DNA of 57,333 bases from Planctomycetota bacterium (lineage in GTDB: Bacteria; Planctomycetota; UBA1135; GCA-002686595): positions 1-57,333 of the forward strand of contig SIAI01000027.1 in NCBI GenBank assembly GCA_009691855.1. The letters are read 5' to 3'. The notes below the pieces were generated by a model. That model had not been told where the DNA came from and searched no databases. It saw only the letters and a list, made by a program, of their open reading frames with translations. A program made the position numbers and the translations under genes. Shown here in pieces: positions 47,162 through 57,185 of the stretch (the first letter of the stretch is position 1; the number at the start of each line of letters is the position of its first letter).

Positions 47162-48268
47162 ATGACGCGTCGCGGCCAGATCGGATCCGTTCTGCTGCTG
47201 CTCACGATCCTGGGCCTCGGCGCCGGACTCGCGGCCTGGAAGCGCGCCGACCTCGCCGCCCAGGAGGCGGCCTCGGCCTCCCAGCCCGAGCCGCAGGAGG
47301 CGGTGTCCGTGGCGCTGGCCAGCGAGCGCGAATTCCAGCGCACCACGACGGCGATCGGCACGGTGCGCGCGCTGCGCTCGGTCACGCTGCGCAACGAACT
47401 CGCCGGCACGGTGCGCGAGGTCGCGCTGGTCCCGGGGCAAGTCGTCGAGCAGGGCGCGCTGCTGGTCGCGCTGGACGTGGCCGTCGAGGAGGCCGAGCTC
47501 GCCGCGCAGGAAGCGCAGGCCGCGCTGGCCGAGACGCTGTTCACGCGCGTGCAGCGCGCGCTCGAGAATCGCGGCGCGTCCGAGGTGGACGTGGACCGCG
47601 CGCGCGCCGACCGCGACGTGGCGCGCGCCAACGTGGCGCGCACGCGCGCGGTGATCGAGCGCAAGACGATCCGCGCGCCGTTCCGCGCGCACGTCGGCCT
47701 GGCGGACGTGCACCCCGGCCAGTACCTGAACGAGGGCAGCGTGCTGACCTCGCTGCAGGGCCTGGACGCGGCCGTGCACATCGACTTCAGCGTCGCCCAG
47801 GACGTGGCCGCGGGTCTGCACGAGGGCGACGCCGTGACGGTCGCCCCGAGCGGCTCCGAGGCGAGCCTGACGGCCGTGATCGTGGCCCTCGACGCGCGCG
47901 TCGACGCCAGCACGCGCAGCGCCATGGTGCGCGCGCGCGTGGACGACCCGGCCGCGCCGCGCCCCGGCTCGTCGGTGCGCGTACGCGTCCCGGTGGGCGG
48001 CACGCGGCGCGCGGTCACCGTGTCCGCCAGCGCGCTGCGCAAGGGCCCGACCGGCGACCACGTGTTCGTGATCGGACCCGATGCCCAGGGCCGGCCGCGC
48101 GCACATCTGCGCGCGGTGCAGAGCGGCGCGCTGCTCGGCGACGACGTCGTGATCGAGTCCGGCCTGCAGCTCGGCGAGCAGGTGGCGACCTCGGGCTCCT
48201 TCAAGCTGCGCGAGGGCGTCCTGGTGGCGCTGGTCCCGTCGGACGCCGCGGCGTCCACGCCCCGCTGA
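47162..48268 (+). CDS. RND efflux membrane fusion protein (periplasmic adaptor)
   Basis: 368 residues from ATG 47162, which gives a membrane anchor (IGSVLLLLTILGLGAGLAAW); a longer in-frame start at 47072 would add residues before the anchor and overlap the leader. It shows the HlyD/AcrA layout: lipoyl half-motifs LRNELAGTVREVALVPGQVV and VIERKTIRAPFRAHVGLADV, a helical hairpin between them (EAELAAQEAQAALAETLFTR), then the beta-barrel and membrane-proximal domains (VRVRVPVGGTRRAVTVSASA). It links the inner-membrane pump to the outer-membrane channel. It is the first gene of the efflux operon. Confidence 0.93.
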   Translation: MTRRGQIGSVLLLLTILGLGAGLAAWKRADLAAQEAASASQPEPQEAVSVALASEREFQRTTTAIGTVRALRSVTLRNELAGTVREVALVPGQVVEQGALLVALDVAVEEAELAAQEAQAALAETLFTRVQRALENRGASEVDVDRARADRDVARANVARTRAVIERKTIRAPFRAHVGLADVHPGQYLNEGSVLTSLQGLDAAVHIDFSVAQDVAAGLHEGDAVTVAPSGSEASLTAVIVALDARVDASTRSAMVRARVDDPAAPRPGSSVRVRVPVGGTRRAVTVSASALRKGPTGDHVFVIGPDAQGRPRAHLRAVQSGALLGDDVVIESGLQLGEQVATSGSFKLREGVLVALVPSDAAASTPR

Positions 48269-48302
48269 GCGGCGGCGAAACCAAGCACAGAGAGCTCCAG
48301 CC

Positions 48303-51300
48303 ATGCGCTCGTTCACCGACGTCTTCATCCGCCACCCCGTGCTCGCGGCGGTGGTCAACCTCGTGCTCGTGCTGGTGGGCTGGCGCGCGCTCGCGGCCCT
48401 GCCGGTGCAGCAGTTTCCGAAGATCGAGAGCTCGTCCGTGCTCATCACCACGGTCTACACGGGCGCCAGCGCCGAGACCGTGCGCGGCTTCCTGACCACG
48501 CCCATCGAGCGCGTGGTCTCGGCCATCAGCGGCGTGGACTACCTCGAATCGACCAGCCGCGCGGGCATCAGCGTCGTGACGGTGCGGCTCAAGCTGAACC
48601 ACAGCTCGACCGCGGCCCTGGCCGAGGTCACCGCGCGCCTGCAGCAGGTGCGCGCCGAGCTCCCGGCCGAGGCCCAGCCGCCGGTGGTCGAGGTGCAGCG
48701 CGCGGACCGGCCCTACGCCTCCTTCTATCTGAGTTTCACCTCCAGCGAGCGCGACGTGCCGGCCGTCACCGACTGGCTGGCGCGCACGCTGCAGCCGCAG
48801 CTGGCCACGCTGGAGGGCGTGCAGCGCGTGGGCATCGAGGGTGGCCGCGCGATCGCGATGCGCGTGTGGATCGATCCCGACCGGCTGGCCGCGCTCGAGC
48901 TCGCGCCAGGCGACGTGCAGGCGGCGCTGCAGCGCAACAACTACCTGGCCGCGGTCGGCCAGACCAAGGGCAACCTGGTGCAGGTCAACCTGCTGGCCAA
49001 CACCGACCTGCGCACGGTCGAGGAGTTCCGCGAGCTGATCGTGGCCGAGCGCGGCGGCGCGGTCGTGAGGCTCGCGGACGTGGCGCGCGTCGAGCTCGGC
49101 GCCGAAGACGCCGACCTGGTGGCCAAGGTCGACGACAAGAAGGCCGTGTACCTGTCGGTGTGGCCGCTGGCCGGCGTGAACGAGATCGACGTCGCCCACC
49201 GCCTGCGCGCCGAGATGGAGCGCCTGCGACCCACGCTACCCTCCGACATCGACATGCGCGTGGCCTACGACGCCACCGTGTTCATGGAGAACGCGCTGGC
49301 GGAGATCACCAAGACCCTGACCGAGACGATCGCCATCGTCGGGCTGGTGGTGTTCCTGTTCATGGGTTCCCTGCGCACCGCGCTGGTGCCGCTGGTGGCC
49401 ATGCCGGTGTCGTTGATCGGCGCGGCGATCGTGATGCTGGCCGCGGGCTTCTCGCTCAACCTGCTGACGATCCTGGCCATCGTGCTGTCGGTGGGCCTGG
49501 TGGTGGACGACGCGATCGTGGTGGTCGAGAACGTCGAGCGCCACGTGCGTCTCGGCAAGTCGCGCGTCGACGCGGCCCTGGCCGGCGCGCGCGAGCTGGT
49601 CGGGCCGCTCATCGCCATGACCATCACCCTGGCCGCGGTGTACACGCCGATCGGCTTCCAGGGCGGGCTGACGGGGACCTTGTTCCTCGAGTTCGCCATC
49701 ACCCTGGCCGCCGCGGTGGTGGTCTCGGGCATCGTCGCGGTCACGCTCTCGCCGGTGATGAGCTCGCGCTTCGTGCACGCGCACGGCGCCGAGGGCCGCC
49801 TGACTGCGCTGGTCAATCGCGCCTTCGAGCACGTGCGCCGCGGCTACGCGCGCGCGCTGGACGTGGCCCTGGAGATGCGTCCGGCGATCGTGCTCGGCGC
49901 GCTGCTGATCCTGCTCTCGGCCTGGCCGCTGTACTCCTATTCGCGGCGCGAGCTCGCTCCGGTCGAGGACCAGGGCCACATCAGCCTGTACCTCGACGCC
50001 TCGCCCGACGCGACCACCGAGGCCGTGGACCGCGCCTCGCTCGACGTCGTGAAGAAGATCACCGCCTTCCCCGAGGCGCGCTTCATGTGGTCGTTGACCG
50101 CCGGCTGGGGCGGCTTCGGCGGCATGGTCACCAAGGACTGGCGCGAGCGCCCGCGCTCGACCGAGGAGATGTACGGCGAGGTCTTCGGCGCCGTGTCGCA
50201 GGTGCCTGGTCTGCGCGTGTTCCCGCGCCTCGATCCCCCGCTGCCCAACGCCGGGCAGTACGACGTGGAACTCGTGCTGCAGAGCAGCGCGCCGCTCGAG
50301 CAGATGCTGTCCACGGCCTACGCCGTGGTCGGCGCCGGCTGGCAGAGCGGAAAATTCCTGTACGTCGACACGGACCTGAAGATCGACCGACCCGAGGCGC
50401 GCGTGGTCATCGACCGCGAGCAGCTGGCCGACCTGGGCCTCGACCTGGCGGGCGTGGGTCAGGAACTCGGCACGCTGCTGGGTGGCGCCTACGTGAATCG
50501 CTTCAACTACTTCGACCGCAGCTACAAGGTCATCCCGCAGCTGGGCGAAGCCGAGCGCGCGACCCTCGGCCCGCTGCTCGACCTCAAGGTCAAGACGCCG
50601 AGCGGCGCGCTGGTGCCGGTGTCGACCTTCACGCACATCGAGTCCTCGAGCGCGCCGCGCACGCTCAACCGCTTCCAGCAGCGCAACGCCGTGCGCGTGT
50701 TCGGCGGCGTGCGTCCCGGCGTGACCAAGGAGCAGGGCCTGAGCGTGCTGGAGGACGCCGCGCGCGCCGTGGGCGATCCGGACGTGGTCCTCGATTACGC
50801 CGGCGAGTCGCGGCAGATCCGGCGCGAGGGCTCGGCCCTGGTGGTGACGCTGGGCTTCGCGCTGGTACTCATCTATCTGGTCCTCGCGGCGCAGTTCAGG
50901 AGCTTTCGCGATCCGCTGATCGTGCTGCTCGGCTCGGTGCCGCTGGCGATCTCGGGCGCGCTGTTGTTCAGCTTCCTCGACCTGACCACGATCAACATCT
51001 ACTCGCAGGTCGGGCTGATCACGCTGGTGGGCCTGATCGCCAAGAACGGAATCCTGATCGTGGAATTCGCCAACACGCTGCAGGAGCGCGGTCTGGCCAA
51101 GGCCGCCGCGCTGCGCGAGGCCGCGCTGACGCGCCTGCGGCCGGTGCTGATGACCTCGACGGCCACGGTCTTCGGCCACCTCCCGCTGGTGTTCGTGAGC
51201 GGCCCGGGCGCCGAGGCGCGCAACTCGATCGGCACCGTGCTGGTCGCGGGCATGCTGGTGGGCACGCTGTTCACGCTGTTCGTCGTGCCCGTCTTCTACT

Positions 51301-51413
51301 CGTTGATCGCGGCGCAGCGCGTGCACGCGCAGCGCGACGAGGCCGAGCGCGAAGACGCCACGCACGAACACCGCTCGCGCGCGCCGGCCACGCCGGCCAT
51401 GGGGGTCGCATGA
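48303..51413 (+). CDS. RND efflux pump, HAE1 (AcrB/MexF) type
   Basis: 1036 residues, full length for the hydrophobe/amphiphile efflux-1 family. It begins with FIRHPVLAAVVNLVLVLVGW (TM1). It has two large periplasmic loops and twelve helices. The proton-relay residues are visible: the double Asp in GLVVDDAIVVVEN in TM4 and the Lys in LIAKNGILIVEFAN in TM10. The first loop carries PQLATLEGVQRVGIEGG and NYLAAVGQTKGN. The pump is driven by proton influx and exports organic compounds from the periplasm. It starts 34 nt after the fusion protein and its stop overlaps the start of the outer-membrane factor. Confidence 0.96.
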   Translation: MRSFTDVFIRHPVLAAVVNLVLVLVGWRALAALPVQQFPKIESSSVLITTVYTGASAETVRGFLTTPIERVVSAISGVDYLESTSRAGISVVTVRLKLNHSSTAALAEVTARLQQVRAELPAEAQPPVVEVQRADRPYASFYLSFTSSERDVPAVTDWLARTLQPQLATLEGVQRVGIEGGRAIAMRVWIDPDRLAALELAPGDVQAALQRNNYLAAVGQTKGNLVQVNLLANTDLRTVEEFRELIVAERGGAVVRLADVARVELGAEDADLVAKVDDKKAVYLSVWPLAGVNEIDVAHRLRAEMERLRPTLPSDIDMRVAYDATVFMENALAEITKTLTETIAIVGLVVFLFMGSLRTALVPLVAMPVSLIGAAIVMLAAGFSLNLLTILAIVLSVGLVVDDAIVVVENVERHVRLGKSRVDAALAGARELVGPLIAMTITLAAVYTPIGFQGGLTGTLFLEFAITLAAAVVVSGIVAVTLSPVMSSRFVHAHGAEGRLTALVNRAFEHVRRGYARALDVALEMRPAIVLGALLILLSAWPLYSYSRRELAPVEDQGHISLYLDASPDATTEAVDRASLDVVKKITAFPEARFMWSLTAGWGGFGGMVTKDWRERPRSTEEMYGEVFGAVSQVPGLRVFPRLDPPLPNAGQYDVELVLQSSAPLEQMLSTAYAVVGAGWQSGKFLYVDTDLKIDRPEARVVIDREQLADLGLDLAGVGQELGTLLGGAYVNRFNYFDRSYKVIPQLGEAERATLGPLLDLKVKTPSGALVPVSTFTHIESSSAPRTLNRFQQRNAVRVFGGVRPGVTKEQGLSVLEDAARAVGDPDVVLDYAGESRQIRREGSALVVTLGFALVLIYLVLAAQFRSFRDPLIVLLGSVPLAISGALLFSFLDLTTINIYSQVGLITLVGLIAKNGILIVEFANTLQERGLAKAAALREAALTRLRPVLMTSTATVFGHLPLVFVSGPGAEARNSIGTVLVAGMLVGTLFTLFVVPVFYSLIAAQRVHAQRDEAEREDATHEHRSRAPATPAMGVA

Positions 51414-52867
51414 ACGCGCACAGATCTGCGCGGCTCCAGAGCGGCGCGCTCGTCGCTGCGAGCTCCGCGCTGCTGCTCAGCTTGGCCTGCACCGCGGTCG
51501 GGCCCGACTACGAGGTTCCGGCGCGCGAACTGCCCGCGACCTGGCACGAGCCCAGCGACTCCGGGCTCGCGGCCGGCACGCCCGAGCTCGCCAGCTGGTG
51601 GCGAGCGCTCGGCGATCCGCTGCTGGACGAGCTCGTGACCGAGGCCGCGCGCGCCAATCTCGACCTGCGCGAGGCCCTGGCGCGCGTGGACGAGGCGCGC
51701 GCGCTGCGCGGCGACGCGGCCGGCGAGCGCTTCCCTACGCTCGACGCCAGGGCCGGCTGGCGCCGCAGCGGCGAGAGCGACAACACGCCGCTGGGCGGGT
51801 TCGTGCCGGTCACGGGCATCTACTCGGCCGGCTTCGACGCCAGCTGGGAGCTCGACCTGTGGGGCCGCGTGCGCCGTTCGGTCGAGGCCGCGGATGCCGA
51901 GCTGGCGGCCACGCTCGAGGACACGCGCGCCGTGGCCGTGACCGTCACGGCCGAGGTGGCGCTGAACTACGTCGAGTTGCGCGCCTTCCAGCGGCGCCTC
52001 GCGATCGCGCGCGACAACGTCTCGCTGCAGGAGCAGACGCTGGCGCTGGTGCGCGGACGCTTCGAGGCCGGCCTGGTGGGCGAGAGCGATGTGGCCCAGG
52101 CGCGCACGAACGTGGCCACCACGCGCTCGCGCGTGCCCACGCTCGAGACCGGCCTGCGCGCGGCCGAGAACCGCCTCGCACTGCTCCTGGGCCAGGCGCC
52201 GGGCGCGCTGGCCGCACGGCTCGCGGCCGTGGCGCCGATCCCCGTGCCGCCGCTCTCCGTCGCCGTGGGCGTGCCCGCCGACTTGCTGCGCCGGCGCGCC
52301 GACGTGCGCCGCGCCGAGCGCCACCTCGCGGCCGAGAGCGCGCGCATCGGCGTGGCCGAGGGCGAGCTCTATCCGCGCCTCACGCTGTCCGGCAACCTCG
52401 GCCTCGCGGCCGAGGAACTCGGCGACCTGTTCGCCGGCGACAGCAACACCTTCGGCCTCGGGCCCTCGCTGCGCTGGAACCTGTTCGACGGCGGGCGCCT
52501 GCGCGCGCGCGTGGTGGCCCAGGAGGCGCGCACCGAGCAAGCGCTGGTGCGCTGGGAGCGCAGCGTGCTCGGCGCGCTGGAGGAGAGCGAGAACGCCATG
52601 ACCGCCTTCGTGCGCGAGCAGGCCCGCCGGCGCTGGTTGCTCGAGGCCAGCACGCAGGCGCGCCTGTCGGTGGAGCTGGCGCGTTCGCAGTACACCTCCG
52701 GTCTCGCCGACTTCCAGACCGTGCTCGTCTCCGAGCGCGGCCTGGCCGAGCTCGAGGACCAGCTGGCCAGCAGCGAGGCCGGTATCGCCACGCAGCTGAT
52801 CCGCGTCTACAAGAGCCTCGGCGGCGGCTGGGACGAGGGCGCGCTCAGCCTGGCCGCCGGCTCCTGA
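51410..52867 (+). CDS. Outer-membrane efflux factor, NodT/OprM type
   Basis: 485 residues from ATG 51410, overlapping the pump stop (ATGA). The N-terminus is a lipoprotein-like signal (ALLLSLACTAVGPDYEVP, lipid-anchored Cys expected). The body shows the TolC/NodT duplicated helical repeats: WWRALGDPLLDELVTEAARA, NLDLREALARVDEARALRG, RRADVRRAERHLAAESARIG, GPSLRWNLFDGGRLRARV and YTSGLADFQTVLVSERGLAE. It forms the exit duct of the tripartite pump. A possible terminator hairpin follows at 52889-52911. Confidence 0.95.
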   Translation: MNAHRSARLQSGALVAASSALLLSLACTAVGPDYEVPARELPATWHEPSDSGLAAGTPELASWWRALGDPLLDELVTEAARANLDLREALARVDEARALRGDAAGERFPTLDARAGWRRSGESDNTPLGGFVPVTGIYSAGFDASWELDLWGRVRRSVEAADAELAATLEDTRAVAVTVTAEVALNYVELRAFQRRLAIARDNVSLQEQTLALVRGRFEAGLVGESDVAQARTNVATTRSRVPTLETGLRAAENRLALLLGQAPGALAARLAAVAPIPVPPLSVAVGVPADLLRRRADVRRAERHLAAESARIGVAEGELYPRLTLSGNLGLAAEELGDLFAGDSNTFGLGPSLRWNLFDGGRLRARVVAQEARTEQALVRWERSVLGALEESENAMTAFVREQARRRWLLEASTQARLSVELARSQYTSGLADFQTVLVSERGLAELEDQLASSEAGIATQLIRVYKSLGGGWDEGALSLAAGS

Positions 52868-53111
52868 GCGATCATTCGAAGAGTTGACGCGGCCGGCGCA
52901 TTTCTGGCCGCTGGCTCGGCGAGACGAGCGGGAATCCGGGGCGCAAGTCACGGAGGAGGAGTGGACCTCCCGACCGTGGGGTGTGCGGGCGCTCGCCCTC
53001 GCGAAGCCGCAGCGGCCGATTCTGCCCGCCGGGCCGCCCGCGCCTAAGCTACATTGAGCCCCCCCGCGCACCAGAAGCGCGAGGATCCGCCTCGTTCTGG
53101 GAGGAATCGCC
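52868..53111. terminator. Gap after the efflux operon with a hairpin
   Basis: GCGGCC (52889-52894) and GGCCGC (52906-52911) form a stem around ggcgcatttct, a weak terminator candidate for the efflux operon. The rest of this 244-bp gap ends in the promoter and leader of the beta-helix gene, with GGGAGG shortly before its ATG. Nothing else was seen. Confidence 0.35.
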
Positions 53112-54419
53112 ATGCTCTCGTCACGCTGCCTGCCTGTTCGCATCGGGTTCTTGGCGGTCGTCCTCGCGCCGCTGGCGCAGGCCGGCAACGTGCTACGCGT
53201 CGGTCCCGGTCAGCCCTTCGCCGACGTGCAGAGCGCGGTGAATGCGGCCAGCTCCGGCGACTTCGTGCGCGTCGAGCCGGGCCTGTACCCGCCCTTCGTG
53301 GTCGACGGCAAGGAGCTCTCGATCGTGGCCGCGGGCGCGAGCTTCGCGCTGGCCGGCACGAGTGGCCAGCCCGAGCTCACCGTGCAGAACGTGCCCGCCG
53401 GACGCACGGTGACGATCCACGGCGTGCACATCGATTTCGCCGACAAGCTCGCGCCCGCGGTGCTCGTCGCCAACAACGCCGGCGCGGTGCGCCTGAGCGC
53501 GCTGGAGGTCGAGCCCAGCGCCAATCTGTTCGACGCCAGCGTCACGGCCGCGGTGCGGATCGAGAACACGGCCACCTTCTGGCTGATCGATTCGGCGATC
53601 TCCTCCAACACGATCCGCCTCGGCAACACGCTCAACCCGCTGTGCGTCGGCACGCGCTGCAACGACGGCCTCAGCGCGCTGGAACTCGTCGATTCGTCGG
53701 GCGCCATCCACAACACACGCCTGCGCGGGTACATGAACGACTACACCGCGCTCGGCTGCGGCGGCGATGGCCTGCGCGCGCTGGGCAATTGCCACCTGCG
53801 TCTGTACGAGAACGGCTTGCCGCGAACAGCCATGTTCGCCGGCGGCGACGGCGTGTTCGGCGGCAGCGCCGTACATCAGGTGCGCACCCCGCCGGCGCCG
53901 AAACTGATCCAGTCCTGCAGCCTGAGCGCGCACACCCCGCTCTACATCCGGGGCACGGGCGTGGCGGCCTTCGGCGGCGAGCCGGGCGGCTTCTACGCCG
54001 TCAACAACGACAACGGCGCGGTCTCGATCGGCGGCCAGGTGGTGTTCCAGATCGTCGATCACTGCCCGTTCGCGCAGCGCAACGAGGTCGTGCTCGAGCC
54101 GCGCATCGTCCCGCTCGGCGGCACGCTCGACGTGCACCTGCGCAACGGCCGTGACTCCAGCTTCGTGCTGCTGATCGCCGACGCGACGCGCCACGACGCC
54201 TACCCGGGCTTCGGTGGGCGCGGACTGCTCGACCCGACGCGGCTCTTGCTGCTGCGCTTCGGCACCACGCCCAAGAACGTGGTCGCGTCCTTCTCGTTCC
54301 CCGTATTGAACTCGAGCGCGCTGATCGGCCTGCAGCTCGCCGCGCAGAGCGTGTCCGGACCGCTCGGCGGTGCCTTGCGCGACTTCTCGGTGCCGTCGCT
54401 GACGGTCATCGGGCCGTAG
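53112..54419 (+). CDS. Secreted right-handed beta-helix (pectate-lyase-like) protein
   Basis: 435 residues with a signal peptide (RIGFLAVVLAPLAQAG). The region VLRVGPGQPFADVQSAVNAA then SSGDFVRVEPGLYPPFVV is the typical entry of a pectin-lyase-type beta helix, followed by beta-rich turns (GRTVTIHGVHIDF, GAVRLSALEVEPSANLF, NTRLRGYMNDYT, GNCHLRLYENGL). The C-terminal ~110 residues form a separate domain (LEPRIVPLGGTLDVHLRN...LGGALRDFSVPSLTVIGP) like those at the ends of planctomycete surface proteins. No lyase catalytic motif could be identified. The ribosome site GGGAGG is good. It is a stand-alone gene, probably extracellular. Confidence 0.8.
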   Translation: MLSSRCLPVRIGFLAVVLAPLAQAGNVLRVGPGQPFADVQSAVNAASSGDFVRVEPGLYPPFVVDGKELSIVAAGASFALAGTSGQPELTVQNVPAGRTVTIHGVHIDFADKLAPAVLVANNAGAVRLSALEVEPSANLFDASVTAAVRIENTATFWLIDSAISSNTIRLGNTLNPLCVGTRCNDGLSALELVDSSGAIHNTRLRGYMNDYTALGCGGDGLRALGNCHLRLYENGLPRTAMFAGGDGVFGGSAVHQVRTPPAPKLIQSCSLSAHTPLYIRGTGVAAFGGEPGGFYAVNNDNGAVSIGGQVVFQIVDHCPFAQRNEVVLEPRIVPLGGTLDVHLRNGRDSSFVLLIADATRHDAYPGFGGRGLLDPTRLLLLRFGTTPKNVVASFSFPVLNSSALIGLQLAAQSVSGPLGGALRDFSVPSLTVIGP

Positions 54420-54553
54420 ATCGCCGTCCGAGGTTCCACTCGACGCGAGCGCGCGCCCCTCGTTGCGCCTACACTGGCGACGAGCTCGCGGAGCACGGAG
54501 CGACCGGGGGCGTCTGGCATCGCGGATCGGACGAGAACCTCAGGAGCGAGAGC

Positions 54554-55216
54554 ATGGTCGAGGAAAGAGCGCGCATCCGCGTCTACCTTGTGGACGATCA
54601 GGCGATCATCCGCGCCGCGCTCAAGAGCTTCCTGGGTGCGCGCCCCGAGTTCCTGATCGTCGGCGACAGCGCGGATGCGCGCCAGGCGATCGCGGCCATG
54701 CCGGCGCTGCGCCCGGACGTGATCGTGCTCGACATCACCATGCCCGGGCTCTCGGGGCTCGACGCGATCCCGTCGCTGCGCAAGCAGCTGCCGCGCGCCA
54801 AGATCCTGATGCTGACCCACCACGAGTCGGAGTCCTTCGTGCAGCAGGCGCTGAGCAGCGGCGCCGAGGGCTACGTTTCGAAGAGCTCCGAGCCCGCCGA
54901 GCTGGCGCTGGCGATCATGGCCGTCCAGCGCGGCGATCCCTACATCTCGCCCAAGGTCGCCAGCGGCCTCGTGCGCGGCATGCGCCGCGACGGCGCGCCG
55001 CCCTCCAAGACGCGCCTCGAAGGCCTCACGCAGCGCGAGCGCGAGGTGTTCCAGCTGCTGGCGCTCGGCAAGAGCAACAAAGAGGTCGCCGCCCAGCTCG
55101 GCCTGGCCCTGGCCACGGCCAAGAAGCACCGCGAGAACCTGCAGCGCAAGTTGGCGTGCAACTCGGCGGCCGAGCTCGCCCACCTGGCGATCCGCGAGGG
55201 CCTGCTGGAGGCGTAG
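54554..55216 (+). CDS. NarL/FixJ-family response regulator (orphan)
   Basis: 220 residues, with AGGAG before the ATG. The receiver has YLVDDQ, Asp60 in VIVLDITMPGLSGLDAI, Thr in MLTHHES and Lys in GYVSKSSEPAEL. The C-terminal LuxR-type helix-turn-helix is GLTQREREVFQLLALGKSNK then EVAAQLGLALATAKKHRENL. No sensor kinase is adjacent, so its partner is elsewhere. It precedes a small membrane protein and a decayed glycosyltransferase; no shared function can be read from this. Confidence 0.94.
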   Translation: MVEERARIRVYLVDDQAIIRAALKSFLGARPEFLIVGDSADARQAIAAMPALRPDVIVLDITMPGLSGLDAIPSLRKQLPRAKILMLTHHESESFVQQALSSGAEGYVSKSSEPAELALAIMAVQRGDPYISPKVASGLVRGMRRDGAPPSKTRLEGLTQREREVFQLLALGKSNKEVAAQLGLALATAKKHRENLQRKLACNSAAELAHLAIREGLLEA

Positions 55217-55250
55217 GCGAGGGCGCCCGCCTCGGCCGCGCACGAATGCC

Positions 55251-55709
55251 ATGACGCCTCGGGCCGAACGCAGGGGTGGACCGTGGGCGATGCGGCCCGT
55301 TCCGAGGTGCCGGCCGTGGGCGCGAGCGGCGCTGGGTCTCTGGCTCGTCGCCTGGCTCGGCTGGCAAGGCGTGGTCGCGGCCGCGGCTCTGGTGCGCGAA
55401 CTCGGCGCCATCGACGCGCCCGCGCTGGCGCAGGCGCTGGAGCTGCCGCTCGACGAGCGCGTGCGCTCGGCGCTCGGGCCCTTCGGCGCGCGCCTGCTCG
55501 AGCTGCTCGAGCAACGCACGCCGCCCACGGCCACGATCCTGCTGGTGGCCGAGGAGCAGCCGGCCGCGCACCGCCTCTGGCTCGGCCTCTCGGCCATGCT
55601 CTTCCCGCGCGTGATCGTGCCGACGCGGGCGGGCGCTGCGCTCACGCCCGCGGGGCCCTGCTTCGTGCTCGTCTGCGGGCGCGGGCGCGGCGCGCCACCC
55701 GTGGCCTGA
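55251..55709 (+). CDS. Small membrane protein of unknown function
   Basis: 152 residues; an alternative start is ATG 55290. A basic N-terminus leads to one membrane helix (ALGLWLVAWLGWQGVVAAAA). The rest is soluble, with TATILLVAEEQPAAHRLWLG, FPRVIVPTRAG and a C-terminal strand CFVLVCGRGRG. I do not recognise a family. It lies 56 nt before the frameshifted GT-C-like membrane protein, so it may once have worked with that enzyme. Confidence 0.55.
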   Translation: MTPRAERRGGPWAMRPVPRCRPWARAALGLWLVAWLGWQGVVAAAALVRELGAIDAPALAQALELPLDERVRSALGPFGARLLELLEQRTPPTATILLVAEEQPAAHRLWLGLSAMLFPRVIVPTRAGAALTPAGPCFVLVCGRGRGAPPVA

Positions 55710-55765
55710 GCCGAGCGCCTGGAGGCGGGCCCGGAGTTCGAGCTCTGGTCCGTGGAGCCCAGGCG

Positions 55766-57177
55766 ATGACTCTGAGCGCGTTGCAGCTCCTGTCGGTGCT
55801 CCTCTGCCCGCTCGTCCTCGGCCTGGCGGTACTGAGCTGCGCGGGTCTGGAGGTTCGCGCGGAGCGCGCACTCGCGGCCGCGCTGGCCTACGTCGCGGGC
55901 TGCGCCGCGCTGGCCGGCGTGACGACGGTGTGGCTGCTGTGCGGCGCGCCCCTGGAGGGGAGCGCGTTACCGCTGGCCGTGCTGGCGCTGGCGGCGCTCC
56001 TGTTCCTGCTCGGCGCGCGCGGCGCAGGGTGCGCGAGAGCGCCGCGTCCGACGGCGCGGCGCGAGGCGGTCCTGTGGGCGACGGTCGCGCTGCTCTCGCT
56101 CCTGCTGCTGATCCGCGACCTGTACGCGGCCCGGGTGCCGGTGATGTGGGGCGCCTGCGACGAGGGCCAGAACTGACGTCGGCGCGCTCGGCTCCGAGTA
56201 CGCGCGGCGCCTCGCCGCCTTCCCCTGGTCGAACCCCGACTATCCGCTGCTGAATCCCCTGCTGCAGCTGTGGACGCACGCGCACGCGGGCGTGATCGTG
56301 CATGTCGAGAACCGCTTCCCGATCCAGCTCAGGGCCGTCGCGCTGCTCGTGCTGCTCGCGGCAGCCCTGCGCCGGTGCGTGCGTCCCTGGGTCGCGGCCG
56401 TACTGCTCGTGATCCTGTTCGAAGCCGGGGAGCTGGCGACGCTCACGACCTCAGCGGGCGCGGATGCGCTGGTCGCGCTGGGTCTCTCTCGCCAGCTGCG
56501 AGTGCGCGCTGCGCTGGCGCCGCAGCGGGGAGGCACGCTGGTTCCGCGCCGCCGCACTCGCGCTGACGTTCCTCGTGTGGACGAAGAACGAGGGGCTGCT
56601 CTACGCCGCGCTGCTGGTCCCGCTCTTCTTCCTCGGAGCCCGACGCCGCCCGTCACGCGGCGAGCTCCTACTGCTCGCCGGCCCGGCCGGCGTCGCGGCC
56701 CTCGGCCTGTGGCTGAACGCGCGCTTCGGCCTGCGGCCCTACGTGTTCCTCGAGTCGGCACCGGAGGGCGATCCGCTGGGACGCCCGCTTGCACTCGTCG
56801 GCGGCTACACGCTGCTGCGGGTCGCGCAGACGCTGCAGGGCGCGTTCGAGCTCCTCATCCTCCAGCCGCGCTGGCAGGCCGGCCTGCTGCTCGCCTTTCT
56901 GGGCGGATGCTGCCTCGCTCCGCGCTCCGCCCTGCGCGGCGAGCGGCGACCGCTCACGCTCTTCCTGTGGGGCGCGCTGCTCGCACTGCTGGCCGTGTAC
57001 CCGTGCTATCCGTTCGAGGTCCCGTGGAACCTCGCCGCCTCGTTCACGCGCGTCCTCGCGCAGCTCTTGCCGACCGTGGTGCTGTGGCTCGCCATGTCGC
57101 TCGCGCGTCTACCGCGGGTGCGCGGGCGCAGCGGACGAAGCAGAGGGACGGCCACCGCGTGCACGCTGGAACCCTGA
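55766..57177 (+). pseudogene. Frameshifted polytopic membrane protein, GT-C-like glycosyltransferase
   Basis: One coding region split over three frames. The first (55766-56176) has N-terminal membrane helices and ends in the lumenal-loop-like VMWGACDEGQN. The second runs from 56175 to about 56500 (EYARRLAAFPWSNPDYPLL, VENRFPIQL, SAGADALVALGLSR). The third runs from about 56490 to 57177 (AALALTFLVWTKNEGLLYAA and further helices). An acidic residue in the first loop, the NPDYPLL and ADALVA segments and the KNEGL motif fit GT-C membrane glycosyltransferases. Two shifts break it, so it is likely decayed; sequencing error is the alternative. An IS3-family end follows within 9 bp. Confidence 0.75.
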
Positions 57178-57185
57178 GCTACTAG